From an uncultured Phycisphaerales bacterium (GTDB lineage Bacteria > Planctomycetota > Phycisphaerae > Tepidisphaerales > Tepidisphaeraceae): DNA of 60,679 bases. The stretch's first letter is position 1; every line of letters starts with the position of its first letter. Below, piece after piece: positions 34,208-43,377 of this stretch. The stretch covers positions 1-60,679 of the forward strand of contig CAIQIQ010000002.1 in the NCBI GenBank assembly GCA_903871935.1, given 5' to 3'. Both the position numbers and the translations under genes were made by a program. The notes under the pieces are model-generated. The model was not told the origin of the DNA. It searched no databases and worked only from the letters and a program-made list of their open reading frames with translations.

Positions 34208-35053
34208 TTACACCAGCCCCTTGAGCCGTTCCAGGTTCACTAGATCCCAATCGCGGCCATCGGGCGATTTTTCCTTGGGCGTTTCAAGTATTCTTGGCAT
34301 CTTCGCCCACGTATCATCCTGGATCAGTTCCCTGAAGCCCGACAGACCGATCTTGCCTTCGCCGATATGATCGTGCCGATCAACGCGACTCCCCAGATCC
34401 TTCTTGGAGTCGTTGATATGCCAGACTTTCACCCGACGGATGCCGATTGTCCTGGATATCTCGCGGCGGAACGCGGCATATCCCTTGCCGCGAAAATCGT
34501 AACCGGCCGCGAAAAGATGCGCGGTATCGAGACAGACACCCACCCGCTTTTCATCTTTCACCTGTTCGACGATGCAGGCCAGATGCTCCAAACGATGGCC
34601 CAGGCAGGTGCCCTGCCCGGCCGTTCCTTCCAGACAAGTGAGCACAACGTCGGATCGCACCGCGCCATGTACCAGATCCAGCGCCTTCGTGATCCGCTTG
34701 ATCCCCGCCGCGTCGCCTTGACCCATATGGGCGCCGGGATGCATGACCAGATATGGGATCCCCAGTGCCACGCATCGGCGCAGCTCTTCCTTCAGCAACT
34801 CGATACTCTTCTTCCAGATCACCGGATCGGGAGAGGCGATATTGATCAGGTAGCTGTTGTGGCTGACGGTGTGGCGGAACTTCAGACGGGTGCAGTGCGC
34901 CTTCCACTGCTCGATCGCGTCATCGCCCAACGGCGGCACGCGCCACTGCTGTTGGTTCTTGGTGAACACCTGGACTGTGCCCATGCCGAGCTTCTCGGCT
35001 TCCAGCAGAGCGTTGTGCATGCCACCGGCGATCGATAGATGCGATCCGAACAT
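34208..35053 (-). CDS. nfo: Endonuclease IV (AP endonuclease)
   Basis: Nfo cleaves the backbone at abasic sites in base excision repair, using three zinc ions. The 281-residue protein has the family's GSHLSIAGGM start, VFTKNQQQW, and NSYLINIASPD. It also has the zinc-site motifs HPGAHMG, CLEGTAGQGT, VGVCLDTAHLFAAGYD, KVWHINDSKKDLGSRVDRHD and HIGEGKIG. The length is normal. It lies between lptF/G and the URO-D pair on the same strand. Confidence 0.97.
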   Translation of the reverse strand: MFGSHLSIAGGMHNALLEAEKLGMGTVQVFTKNQQQWRVPPLGDDAIEQWKAHCTRLKFRHTVSHNSYLINIASPDPVIWKKSIELLKEELRRCVALGIPYLVMHPGAHMGQGDAAGIKRITKALDLVHGAVRSDVVLTCLEGTAGQGTCLGHRLEHLACIVEQVKDEKRVGVCLDTAHLFAAGYDFRGKGYAAFRREISRTIGIRRVKVWHINDSKKDLGSRVDRHDHIGEGKIGLSGFRELIQDDTWAKMPRILETPKEKSPDGRDWDLVNLERLKGLV

Positions 35054-35096
35054 GCAGGGATGTTACAGCACATTCGCCAGCGCGAACACCCAGGGC

Positions 35097-36779
35097 CTAC
35101 GTCTTGCGGATGCGGTTATAGAGCTCCAAGGCAAGAACTGCAGCGATGGCATTGCCCAGCCAGATGAGAGTCAGGCCCAGCCAGATCGGGTTCTGCAGCG
35201 TCCTGTCAGATACATCGCGTGCACTCTGAGTTCCGGCAACAACCAGGGTGATGGTGATAATCGCCGGAATAACGCTCACGGAAAATGCTGTAAGGAAATC
35301 GCCAGAGCGGAACTGCATGCCCAGAACCGCGCCCACCAGAACCAGCACCAGGCAGCTAACACCGAAGGAAGCGCGGGCGTGCATCTCGGCCAGCACCTCA
35401 TTGCGCGCAATAATCGTCTGACGCATGAGCTTGCGCTCCGGCTCTGCCGATGGCTTCTCTTCGTGAAGGTAATCGCTCAAGTTCCGCTTCTGGAGAACTC
35501 GGATCTCATCGGACATGGGGATTGAGTAAATCTGGACTTCGGATTTCCGATCGATCCGGCCGCCTGGATCAGGGATGCCAACATCGCGCAACTCGACAGT
35601 CACGTCGGCGACACCAGCCGCATTATCGATATCCGCGTGAAGTGAGGCCGCCTTTGCCTCATAGGTGCGTCCGCCCCCGCGTTTACGGAGGATGCGGATC
35701 GGCTCTTTTCCCGCCGTCAACAGCAACCCGGAGCCGTCTTTCCGATCACCGGAACCTTCTTTCCGGACACTTGCTCCGGGAGCGATGAGTTGGGGATTCT
35801 CGCCCTGCTCGCCGGTGTTGAAAACAAAGCCTTCCGGCGAACCGGTGGCGGCCTTGACGATGCCCTGCAGGATACGGGTGCCCTGTTCCTGCTCGATGAA
35901 CTCTCGCATGGCCGAGCGGATACGACCGGATTTCTCGGGATCCGCGGCCAGTTCCTTGAGCCGGCGGATATCCATAAACTTCACATTCTGTTCCAGTGGT
36001 GAAGGCATGTTGATCGGGCCGATCGCCTGATAGCCAATGCCTCCCTGCGATCTGCTTACCAGAGCGCGTGTAAAACGACTAGCATCCTCAAGCACGCCCC
36101 ATATCTGCACCTCGCCCTCGTCATTCTGGCGGATATAAAGCGTCGCCTTACTGGCAAGGAAAAACACACGCGGCACCTGCAGCGAAGGGTCTTGGGCATC
36201 TTTGGCGTAGGTCAGGACCGTGGGCTGTTCCAAAATAACCACCTGTTCGCCTCCGCGACCCGATGTGGGTGGAATGACGGCCCTGCGGGCAAAGATCGTC
36301 GGCGCATTCCTGCCCCCCTGCGATGGTGGTGTAAATGAGTGGGTGCGTTCAATGTCCGAAGCCACCAGTTGCGCGGCATTAGCGAAGATGACTTTCTGCG
36401 CCTGCAGCGAGAAGAACGGCACCACAAAGCCCAGGAACAACAGACTCAGGATCGCCGAGAAGATGCCCAGGGCGATGGCCGGGCTGCAAATCGACGCATA
36501 GCCAATGCCGGCGCTGCGGCAGCCCGTCAGTTCGTTATCGGCCGACAGCCGGCCATAGACCATCGATGTGGCGAACACGGCCGCGATCGGCAGCGAATAG
36601 CTCATCATCGCGGGCATCAGATATAGCCACATCTCGCCGACCTGCAGGGCATCGAGGCTGTAGAGCGTCATCGGACGCAGCAAGCCTCCAAAGCTCATGA
36701 TGCCGGCAAGGACCACGGCCGAGAAGAGGAATATCCGCACCAGATCCTTGAACAGATATTGGAAGAGTGTTCTGCCCAC
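35097..36779 (-). CDS. LptF/LptG-family permease
   Basis: A 560-residue member of the LptF/LptG (YjgP/YjgQ) family, the inner-membrane part of the lipopolysaccharide transporter. Three membrane segments lie near the N-terminus (about residues 12-35, 50-75 and 98-120). A long periplasmic domain of about 310 residues follows, then three more segments near the C-terminus (about 455-475, 485-505 and 530-550). The periplasmic part carries an insertion with low complexity (GERVRKEGSGDRKDGSGLLL-like). A GTG start is used, with GGGAGG upstream; no ATG fits. Presence of LptF/G suggests an outer membrane with LPS. Confidence 0.85.
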   Translation of the reverse strand: MGRTLFQYLFKDLVRIFLFSAVVLAGIMSFGGLLRPMTLYSLDALQVGEMWLYLMPAMMSYSLPIAAVFATSMVYGRLSADNELTGCRSAGIGYASICSPAIALGIFSAILSLLFLGFVVPFFSLQAQKVIFANAAQLVASDIERTHSFTPPSQGGRNAPTIFARRAVIPPTSGRGGEQVVILEQPTVLTYAKDAQDPSLQVPRVFFLASKATLYIRQNDEGEVQIWGVLEDASRFTRALVSRSQGGIGYQAIGPINMPSPLEQNVKFMDIRRLKELAADPEKSGRIRSAMREFIEQEQGTRILQGIVKAATGSPEGFVFNTGEQGENPQLIAPGASVRKEGSGDRKDGSGLLLTAGKEPIRILRKRGGGRTYEAKAASLHADIDNAAGVADVTVELRDVGIPDPGGRIDRKSEVQIYSIPMSDEIRVLQKRNLSDYLHEEKPSAEPERKLMRQTIIARNEVLAEMHARASFGVSCLVLVLVGAVLGMQFRSGDFLTAFSVSVIPAIITITLVVAGTQSARDVSDRTLQNPIWLGLTLIWLGNAIAAVLALELYNRIRKT

Positions 36780-37030
36780 TATCTGCCCCTCCCGCCGTTA
36801 ATGCCGATCACAAGATGGTTCAGGATCGGTGTCGGCGGCATCTGACCAGCCACGTGCGGTACCAGCGATTCGGCCGCGCGCAGATTCCTGGCTGGGGATG
36901 CCGGCGGCACCACCTGGACCGGGGATTGTTCGCTTCTATCTGCCATTTCGAGCTCATTGATGCTAACGGAGCAGAGCAAGGCGGGCAATCTGGTGTGCGG
37001 CGGCACCCTTCAGGCGGTAAACTGCTTACC

Positions 37031-37789
37031 ATGCTCTGCGTTCTGGGCGCAATCCGTGCTTGGGCCGAACCGGCGGTGGATCTGATGTTGCCGCGCCACT
37101 GTGAGCATTGCCAGCGGCCCTCCGTTGGATGGCTGTGCGAAGATTGCGCTGCCGCACTGGATGAACTGGCACGCGCAGCTCGATGCGGCACCTGCGCGTT
37201 CCCGTTGCCGCAGGCGCGAGTGCCTTGTGCTCGATGCCTGGGACGATCAGGCCGATTGATCGGCCGATTCGCGCGCCTTGGCACGCACTCTGGCATTCTG
37301 CGTGATCTGGTGCTGCGCCTGAAGTTCGCGGGCCGATGGACGCTGAGCAAGGAACTGGGCAATATGCTCGCGCGGGATGAGGTCGCCGCGGAGTTGCTGC
37401 AGGCCGCCGACATGGTTGTGCCCGTGCCCCTGTTCTGGTTGCGGCAAATGCACCGCGGCTATAACCAGTCGGCGCTTCTGGCCGAAGAGATTGCGGGAAT
37501 CCACGGCAAGCCGCTTGTTCACGCCCTCCGGCGCTTGCGGCACACCGAAGCGCAATCATCGCTGCGCTCACGCACGGCGCGGGCGCGCAATGTCCAAGGC
37601 GCATTCATCCTGCGCGGAAGAGCGCAGCAGTTTGTCGGCAAGCGAATCGTGCTGGTTGATGATGTCTTGACCAGCGGAGCAACACTGCGGGCGGCCGCCC
37701 GCGCACTGGCGGAGGCCCACCCCGCGCACGTTGATGCGGTAGTGCTGTCGCTTGCCGACCCGAAAGGCCGCGACTTCACGACCATGTAG
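37031..37789 (+). CDS. comF: ComF-family phosphoribosyltransferase-like protein
   Basis: A 252-residue ComF-type protein, related to competence and purine phosphoribosyltransferases. The N-terminus has a zinc ribbon: CEHCQRPSVGWLCEDC and CGTCAFPLPQARVPCARC. The C-terminus has the PRPP-binding motif VLVDDVLTSGATLRAAARAL, with GYNQSALLAEEIA in between. The start at ATG 37031 was chosen because the zinc ribbon begins soon after; the open frame extends 88 codons upstream. It is divergent from lptF/G. Its role here, DNA uptake or other, is unknown. Confidence 0.9.
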   Translation: MLCVLGAIRAWAEPAVDLMLPRHCEHCQRPSVGWLCEDCAAALDELARAARCGTCAFPLPQARVPCARCLGRSGRLIGRFARLGTHSGILRDLVLRLKFAGRWTLSKELGNMLARDEVAAELLQAADMVVPVPLFWLRQMHRGYNQSALLAEEIAGIHGKPLVHALRRLRHTEAQSSLRSRTARARNVQGAFILRGRAQQFVGKRIVLVDDVLTSGATLRAAARALAEAHPAHVDAVVLSLADPKGRDFTTM

Positions 37790-37804
37790 GGCATCGCCTA
37801 CAGT

Positions 37805-37845
37805 AAAGGGGTCGGGAGTCTTTTTAAAAGACTCCCGACCCCTTT
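37805..37845. repeat. Perfect 20-bp inverted repeat, REP/terminator-like
   Basis: AAAGGGGTCGGGAGTCTTTT (37805-37824) and its exact complement (37826-37845) with a one-base loop. It starts 15 nt after the comF stop, so it could terminate comF, but the sequence GGGGTCGGGAGTC resembles the REP-like hairpins widespread in Planctomycetota and is similar in type to 14845-14904. There is no transposase next to it. Confidence 0.75.
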
Positions 37846-37941
37846 GTTGCACCAAGACCTCACAGTTGGCTCTGGTTCAACGTCTCCTGAGTGGGCCGTG
37901 CATTGCCCAAACCAAGGACTTGAGGTCAAATTGGCGGCGCT

Positions 37942-38433
37942 ATGAACGACCTTGAGACAACTACCGGCTGGCCGCATCCGCAAACCCAGGTCCTGCTTGC
38001 TATCCTCGCCAACCAGATCGCACGGACCGACGCTTCCCTTGAGGGACTCGACCAGGCCAATCTCGACGTAATCCCGGGCGGCGACTGCCAGAGCATTCGT
38101 GGCATCCTTCGCCATCTGCTCGAACTCCGCGGATTTCAATTGTTCCTGCTGCAATCTCCTCTGCAAAGGCATATGCCCGAAATAACCGCGTCGGCCAACT
38201 TGGAAGAGATCACCCAGGTGCTCGCTCAGGCTAATGAACTGGTTCGTACGGCTGTGGAATCTCATGACCCGAAGGACTGGTTCGTCACGCCTCCGGAGCC
38301 TCGGCCCGGCCCCTGGGCCACCGATCCGACGCTGATTCGCTTTTCCCGGCCGCTGAACGACTTCACCAATCATCTTGGCGCCATCCGCGCCATCCGCCGC
38401 ATGCTCGGAAACCCGGCAGCGCGAACCCAGTAG
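37942..38433 (+). CDS. DinB/YfiT-like putative metal-binding protein
   Basis: A 163-residue protein with a four-helix-bundle pattern. It has the metal-ligand positions expected of the DinB/YfiT superfamily: a His in the second helix (GILRHLLELRGFQLFLL) and a His in the last (FTNHLGAIRAIRRMLG). These proteins are often thiol transferases or of unknown function. It stands between comF and a histidine kinase. No further specificity can be claimed. Confidence 0.7.
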   Translation: MNDLETTTGWPHPQTQVLLAILANQIARTDASLEGLDQANLDVIPGGDCQSIRGILRHLLELRGFQLFLLQSPLQRHMPEITASANLEEITQVLAQANELVRTAVESHDPKDWFVTPPEPRPGPWATDPTLIRFSRPLNDFTNHLGAIRAIRRMLGNPAARTQ

Positions 38434-38578
38434 GCCGCGAGGAAACGCTTCTTGGTCCTGAAGACGGCGCCAAACTATCGCCCCGAGAGCTCTGTAGATT
38501 GGCAAAACACATTTCAGTCGAGAGAATTCCTTCGAAGTCTGGAAAGAAAGTGCCTTGCGTTGGCGTAACGAGATTCAC

Positions 38579-39706
38579 ATGACACCTGACCACGACAGCA
38601 TCCCATCCATTCTGGCATCTCTGGAGCGACGTGATCCGCAGGCCATCCTCACGCAGACGGCCGCCGTGGTTGCCCAGCTCCAGGCCGTGCCGCTGCTCGA
38701 TGCAATGCCCGGCGGGGTCCTCGTTCTCAATGAATGCCGCCAGATCGTCTTCTGCAACGCGGCCGCCGCTCGCCTCACCGGCATCACGCCGCGCGAGCGC
38801 ATGTATGGCCTGCGCCCTGGCGAGGCGATGGACTGCCGCAACTCACGATGCGCTGGTGGCTGCGGCACCAATCCTGCATGTGAGTTCTGCGGCGCTGCCA
38901 GAGCCATCGCCGCAGCCAGCGCCGGCCGTCCTTGCACCACCGAATGCCGCATTACTCAGGCCCAGACCAACCGATCGCTGGATCTTCGCGTCTCCTGCGT
39001 TCCCCTGCAATGCAATGGTCAGCCGTTCACCGTCATGAGCCTGGTTGACATCGCAGATGAGAAAAGACGCCGAGCCCTTGAGCGAATCTTCTTCCATGAT
39101 GTCCGGAACCTCCTGGGTGCTCTGCTCGGGTATCTCCAGCTCTCTTCCGGGCATGGCGCACCGCCGGAATACGAAGCGGCATCGCTATCCGCCGCACATT
39201 GCCTTGCAGATGAGATCGCCAGCTTCGAAGAGTTGCTGCGGGCGGAATCCGGTGAGCTGCGCGCCCAGATTGCGCCCATAAGCCTCGTCGGCGTGTGCAG
39301 CGAAGCCGCCAGACTCCTGCAGCACCATGAGCCGGCCGCCAATCGCCAGATCATTGTCTCTAAACAGCCCGATATAACTCTTCCAAGTGATGCGTGCATC
39401 GTCCGCCGCGTCCTTGTCAACCTGATCAAGAACGCTCTGGAGGCCTCGCCCCAGGGCGGCGCGGTTACCCTCGACTGGGGCACGCGCGGCAACGAGGTCT
39501 TCTTCCGCGTTCACAATGACGGCTTCATCCCGCGCGAGGTGCAACTGCAACTCTTCCAGCGATCCTTCTCAACCAAAGGGCCGGGCCGTGGTCTGGGAAC
39601 CTATAGCGTACGCCTGTTCACGGAGACCTATCTCCGCGGCCGCGTTACCATGTCGAGTTGCCCCGACGAAGGCACCAACTTCACCGTGTTCCTCCCGCGG
39701 GAATGA
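38579..39706 (+). CDS. PAS sensor histidine kinase with cysteine-rich insertion
   Basis: A 375-residue soluble kinase, with no membrane segment. Residues about 40-160 form a PAS domain with a five-cysteine cluster (C86, C91, C95, C101, C104; pattern CX4CX3CX5CX2C). The kinase core has the H-box FFHDVRNLLGALLGY (His173), the N-box NLIKNALEAS and GRGLGTYSVRLF. Its length and the Cys cluster suggest a cytoplasmic redox or metal-ligand sensor. No response regulator lies next to it; the nearest one is a lone receiver at 44783. The start M at 38579 was chosen over an upstream frame extension. Confidence 0.85.
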   Translation: MTPDHDSIPSILASLERRDPQAILTQTAAVVAQLQAVPLLDAMPGGVLVLNECRQIVFCNAAAARLTGITPRERMYGLRPGEAMDCRNSRCAGGCGTNPACEFCGAARAIAAASAGRPCTTECRITQAQTNRSLDLRVSCVPLQCNGQPFTVMSLVDIADEKRRRALERIFFHDVRNLLGALLGYLQLSSGHGAPPEYEAASLSAAHCLADEIASFEELLRAESGELRAQIAPISLVGVCSEAARLLQHHEPAANRQIIVSKQPDITLPSDACIVRRVLVNLIKNALEASPQGGAVTLDWGTRGNEVFFRVHNDGFIPREVQLQLFQRSFSTKGPGRGLGTYSVRLFTETYLRGRVTMSSCPDEGTNFTVFLPRE

Positions 39707-39759
39707 GCGCTACGGTTGCTCCTGCGTGCAGCCCTCGGCCTGCATCTGCTATCCGGCCG

Positions 39760-40245
39760 TCAGAGCCGTGCGCCGATGTGCCGTCCCGTCTCAAACGCCC
39801 GCAGATTCGTCTCCAGCAGCTTTTCCGGCAGCGCCGCCGCGATCGCTTCTTTCCACTTCTCGATCGGCACATCCATCTTCGCCGCCAGTACTCCCAACAT
39901 CGCCACATTCAGACTCTTGGCATTCTCCAATTTCGTCGCATCCACCAGATCCGGCGTAATGAGAACACCGCCGGGCCGCAGCGCCTGGCGGTTGTTATCC
40001 ACCTGGTCGGGCGAAAGCACCACCAGATAATCCGCCTGAGCCGCCGGCACCATGGGCGAGAAGACCTCTTTCCCATACCGCACATCACACGACACCGACC
40101 CGCCGCGCTGGCTCATGCCATGCACTTCGGCCTTCTTCACATCATGCCCGCAGCGGAACACCGCATCGGCCATGATATCCGACGCCTTAACCACGCCCTG
40201 CCCACCAAGGCCGGCAAACACAACATTCGTTACAGCCGTCTTCAT
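39760..40245 (-). CDS. iorB: Indolepyruvate ferredoxin oxidoreductase, beta subunit
   Basis: IorB is the gamma-type (2-oxoacid oxidoreductase) subunit that partners IorA. The 161-residue protein has VVFAGLGGQGVVKASDIMA, VHGMSQRGGSVSCDVR and DYLVVLSPDQ. Length is normal for the short form. It follows iorA by 15 nt on the minus strand and is read as one transcript. Confidence 0.92.
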   Translation of the reverse strand: MKTAVTNVVFAGLGGQGVVKASDIMADAVFRCGHDVKKAEVHGMSQRGGSVSCDVRYGKEVFSPMVPAAQADYLVVLSPDQVDNNRQALRPGGVLITPDLVDATKLENAKSLNVAMLGVLAAKMDVPIEKWKEAIAAALPEKLLETNLRAFETGRHIGARL

Positions 40246-40260
40246 TGCGTACCTCTGATC

Positions 40261-41877
40261 TTACACCTTGCAATAGCTCGCGCTGGCGAGTTTCTCCGCG
40301 TTGATCTTCTCGTATTCGCGAATCTTCCCGGCTGCCAGGAGGCACGGCTTGCGGGCGATGATCACTGAAAGGTCATTGCTGGCCAGGCGTCCTTTGAGCA
40401 TCGCCTCAAACTCGGCGGGCTTGCTCACCGGGTCGATGATATCGACGTTCTTCGCGCCCGCGGCCTTGCAGAAGTCCTCGATGATGAACTTGTTCGTCGG
40501 TCCGTGATCGAGCGTGCGCCCGGTCGCTGGATGCTCCTGCTGGCCGGTCATCGCGGTGGTGCCGTTGTCCAGGATGATCAGCACATGCCCTGTCGTCGGC
40601 GGGTTGTAGGTCATCTCGATCAAGCCATTCACGCCGGTATGCATGAATGTCGAGTCGCCGATGATGCTGACCACGCGGCGGGCTTCCTGCTCGGGCAGCA
40701 CATGCCGCATGCCCAGCCCAACGCCCAGGCTCGCGCCCATGCACACGCAGGTATCCATCGCCTCAAAGGGCGGCAGGACTCCCAGCGTATAGCACCCAAT
40801 ATCACCTGCAACGATACAGTCGAGCCGCTTGAGCACTTCGTACACCGTGCGATACGGGCAGCCATTGCACAGTTGCGGCGGCTTCCCGCGCGGCGGCACC
40901 GGCTCGGCCGAAACATCGCCGGCGATGATCCGTTTCACGCGATCCACATTCAGCTCGCCGTAGCGGTACATCTCCGGCTTGCCTTCGACACTAATCCCGG
41001 CCGCCCGAATCGATTCGACCAGATACGGATCACCTTCTTCAATCACCACACAGCGCGTCACACCCGCCGCAAACTGCCGGATTCTCTCGATCGGCAGCGG
41101 ATAGGTGAACCCGAGCTTCAGAACGCTCGCCTCAGGCGCTGCTTCGCGCACGTGCATATAGGAGATCGCGCTGGTGATGATCCCCAGGTCTTTCGAGCCG
41201 ACAATCACCTTATTCAGTTCGCTCGTCTCATTCCATGCCGCCATCTCTCCCAGTTTCTGACGCAGCAGCTTGTGCGCTGGCCGGGCATACGCCGGGATCA
41301 TCACTTTCCCTCTGATGTCGCGTACGAAGGCCGGCGCGGACACATTCGCCGCCTTCGCCTTCGCCTGCACCACCGTCCGCGAATGGCAGACGCGCGTGGT
41401 CATCCGCAGCATCACCGGGATCTTCCACTTCGCCGAGATATCGAATGCCGTGCGAACAAAGTCGTATGCTTCCTGTGAATCCGAAGGCTCCAGCATCGGG
41501 CAGCCCGATGCCAAGGCGTACCTGCGGTTATCCTGTTCATTCTGGCTGGAGGCCATCCCCGGATCATCGGCTGAGATCAGCACCAGTGCCCCATGCACCC
41601 CGGTATAGGTTGCCGTAAACAACGGGTCGGCGGCCACGTTCACGCCCACATGTTTCATCGTCACCAGAACGCGGGCACCGGCATACGCCGCACCCAACCC
41701 GACCTCCAACGCCACCTTTTCGTTCGGTGCCCACTGCGCCCTGCCCCCGATCAGGTCGAGATTCTCAAGGATCTCGGTCGATGGCGTGCCGGGATACCCC
41801 GTTCCAAGGGTTACTCCAGCGTCCAAAGCCGCCTGTGCCACCGCCTCATCACCATTCAACAACTTACGTTCGCTCAT
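40261..41877 (-). CDS. iorA: Indolepyruvate ferredoxin oxidoreductase, alpha subunit, no ferredoxin domain
   Basis: IorA is the thiamine-diphosphate subunit of the enzyme that oxidises aryl-pyruvates to aryl-acetyl-CoA. The 538-residue protein starts MSERKLLNGDEAVAQ, with GYPGTPSTEILENL, KHVGVNVAADPLF and MASSQNEQDNRRYA. TPP motifs follow in GDIGCYTLG, GASLGVGLGM, IGDSTFMHTG and NGTTAMTG. The usual C-terminal two-cluster ferredoxin domain (CxxCxxCxxxCP twice, about 80 residues) is missing. The frame ends ...EKLASASYCKV just where the first cluster motif would begin. No ferredoxin fragment remains before iorB. It is divergent from the secreted protein at 42004. Confidence 0.9.
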   Translation of the reverse strand: MSERKLLNGDEAVAQAALDAGVTLGTGYPGTPSTEILENLDLIGGRAQWAPNEKVALEVGLGAAYAGARVLVTMKHVGVNVAADPLFTATYTGVHGALVLISADDPGMASSQNEQDNRRYALASGCPMLEPSDSQEAYDFVRTAFDISAKWKIPVMLRMTTRVCHSRTVVQAKAKAANVSAPAFVRDIRGKVMIPAYARPAHKLLRQKLGEMAAWNETSELNKVIVGSKDLGIITSAISYMHVREAAPEASVLKLGFTYPLPIERIRQFAAGVTRCVVIEEGDPYLVESIRAAGISVEGKPEMYRYGELNVDRVKRIIAGDVSAEPVPPRGKPPQLCNGCPYRTVYEVLKRLDCIVAGDIGCYTLGVLPPFEAMDTCVCMGASLGVGLGMRHVLPEQEARRVVSIIGDSTFMHTGVNGLIEMTYNPPTTGHVLIILDNGTTAMTGQQEHPATGRTLDHGPTNKFIIEDFCKAAGAKNVDIIDPVSKPAEFEAMLKGRLASNDLSVIIARKPCLLAAGKIREYEKINAEKLASASYCKV

Positions 41878-42003
41878 ATGCTCCAATCGACTATTATCGA
41901 GACGTGCAGGTTGTACCAACTAGGTGAATACTCGCCAAGAGTGTCCGGCAAATGCCAGAACCTTTGGAATCTGCTGCTCGTGTCTCCGGCATCTGTGTGA
42001 TCT

Positions 42004-43338
42004 ATGAATCGCATTACAGCTATCCTCGCCGTATTTGCTCTGCTTGGTTCGAGCCAGTGCTCTCTCGCGGCCGATGCTTCGCTGGATGAGGCCCGCAACG
42101 TTCTTCAGGCCGACATGGCGGCCATTCATGCGGCCGGCGAACCAACCACAGTCGATGACCTGAAACAGCCGGCCGTGCCGGATACCGCCAATGGCGTGCT
42201 CGAGATCCGCTCCGCCTATGACTCCATCGACACAAGCACGGCCGCTTACAATCGCTTTACGCGGATAGATCCCCTCGATCCGCTCAATCCCGATACACTC
42301 CAGACCCTGCGCGAAGTCACCGCTGAAAATGCCACTGCCCTGGATCTGGTCGGCGCCGCCCTAGCCAAAGGAGAGTTCGATTGGCAGTTCAAGCTGGCAT
42401 CACCGCTGATCACGGTTCCTCTTCCTGACCTCGCCAAATTGCGAGGCGTTGCGATCGTCGTCCGCGCTTCTGCTGTCGCCGCGCATCATGAAGACAACGA
42501 CGATCTGGCACTACAGCGCATCGGCCAGCTCCTGGGCTTAAGCCGTACTGCGGATCAGTCACAGATCTTGATTTCGCATCTGGTTGCGCTAGGCATCGGC
42601 CGGCATGCTACCGATGCCGCAGACCAGATCGCGCCAACTCTCAAGGCCCCCACGACCAGCCCCGCACGGAAACGTGCTCTGGAGCTTGCCGCGGCGTTAC
42701 TCGACGATAAGAGCATTCAGCAAAAGCTGCGCTTGGCTCTTATGACCGAGCGGGTCAATGTATTTGACCTCGCATTCGCCATTGCAGAAGACAGGATTAG
42801 CGCCGCCGATTTGGACCAGATTATCAACCCCTCCCAAGCCCCACGTCCCCAGCCCAACCTGGACCCCTCCATCGTAAAACGTATCGCCCTTGAGGATGCC
42901 CATCAGCTCCTTCCCTACTACCACGACCTCATCGCGGCCGCCTCCGCACCAGATTGGCCGATGCTGCGATCCAAGCTCCCCAACCCGCCCGTCGCCGCCC
43001 CAGATCGCTATTTCCGCTCCGCAGCGATGCTATCGGCAGATAAGATATTCGAGGCCCAATACCGCCACATCGCCGGCCGGCGCCTTGCGGCCATCGCGCT
43101 GGGGACACGATGCTTTGCCCTTGATAACGGCGGAAAGCTGCCCAGAAAGATCGGCGACCTGGCGCCCAAATACCTTTCCTCTATCCCCACAGACCCCTTC
43201 ACCGCCGGCAAGCCCATGAACTATGATCCCGACCAAGGCATACTCTACAGCGTTGGTCCAGATGGAAAAGACGACGGCGGCAAAGAATCGGGCGCCCCAC
43301 GACCTCAGCCGGATATCGTCGTCCGCCTGCGGCCGTAG
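42004..43338 (+). CDS. Secreted planctomycete protein of unknown function
   Basis: A 444-residue exported protein. It has a signal peptide (about residues 1-22, ending LAADA), a mostly helical middle, and a C-terminal segment ending SIPTDPFTAGKPMNYDPDQG and ILYSVGPDGKDDGGKESG. That kind of tail (a DPF.G.P..Y segment and YS.GPDG.DDGG) is common in planctomycete exported proteins related to type II secretion pseudopilin-like tails. No enzyme motif was found. Divergent from iorA by 126 nt. Confidence 0.65.
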   Translation: MNRITAILAVFALLGSSQCSLAADASLDEARNVLQADMAAIHAAGEPTTVDDLKQPAVPDTANGVLEIRSAYDSIDTSTAAYNRFTRIDPLDPLNPDTLQTLREVTAENATALDLVGAALAKGEFDWQFKLASPLITVPLPDLAKLRGVAIVVRASAVAAHHEDNDDLALQRIGQLLGLSRTADQSQILISHLVALGIGRHATDAADQIAPTLKAPTTSPARKRALELAAALLDDKSIQQKLRLALMTERVNVFDLAFAIAEDRISAADLDQIINPSQAPRPQPNLDPSIVKRIALEDAHQLLPYYHDLIAAASAPDWPMLRSKLPNPPVAAPDRYFRSAAMLSADKIFEAQYRHIAGRRLAAIALGTRCFALDNGGKLPRKIGDLAPKYLSSIPTDPFTAGKPMNYDPDQGILYSVGPDGKDDGGKESGAPRPQPDIVVRLRP

Positions 43339-43377
43339 AACACTCTCTGCCGCTCCCCAACATTGTTGGCTGGTGCT

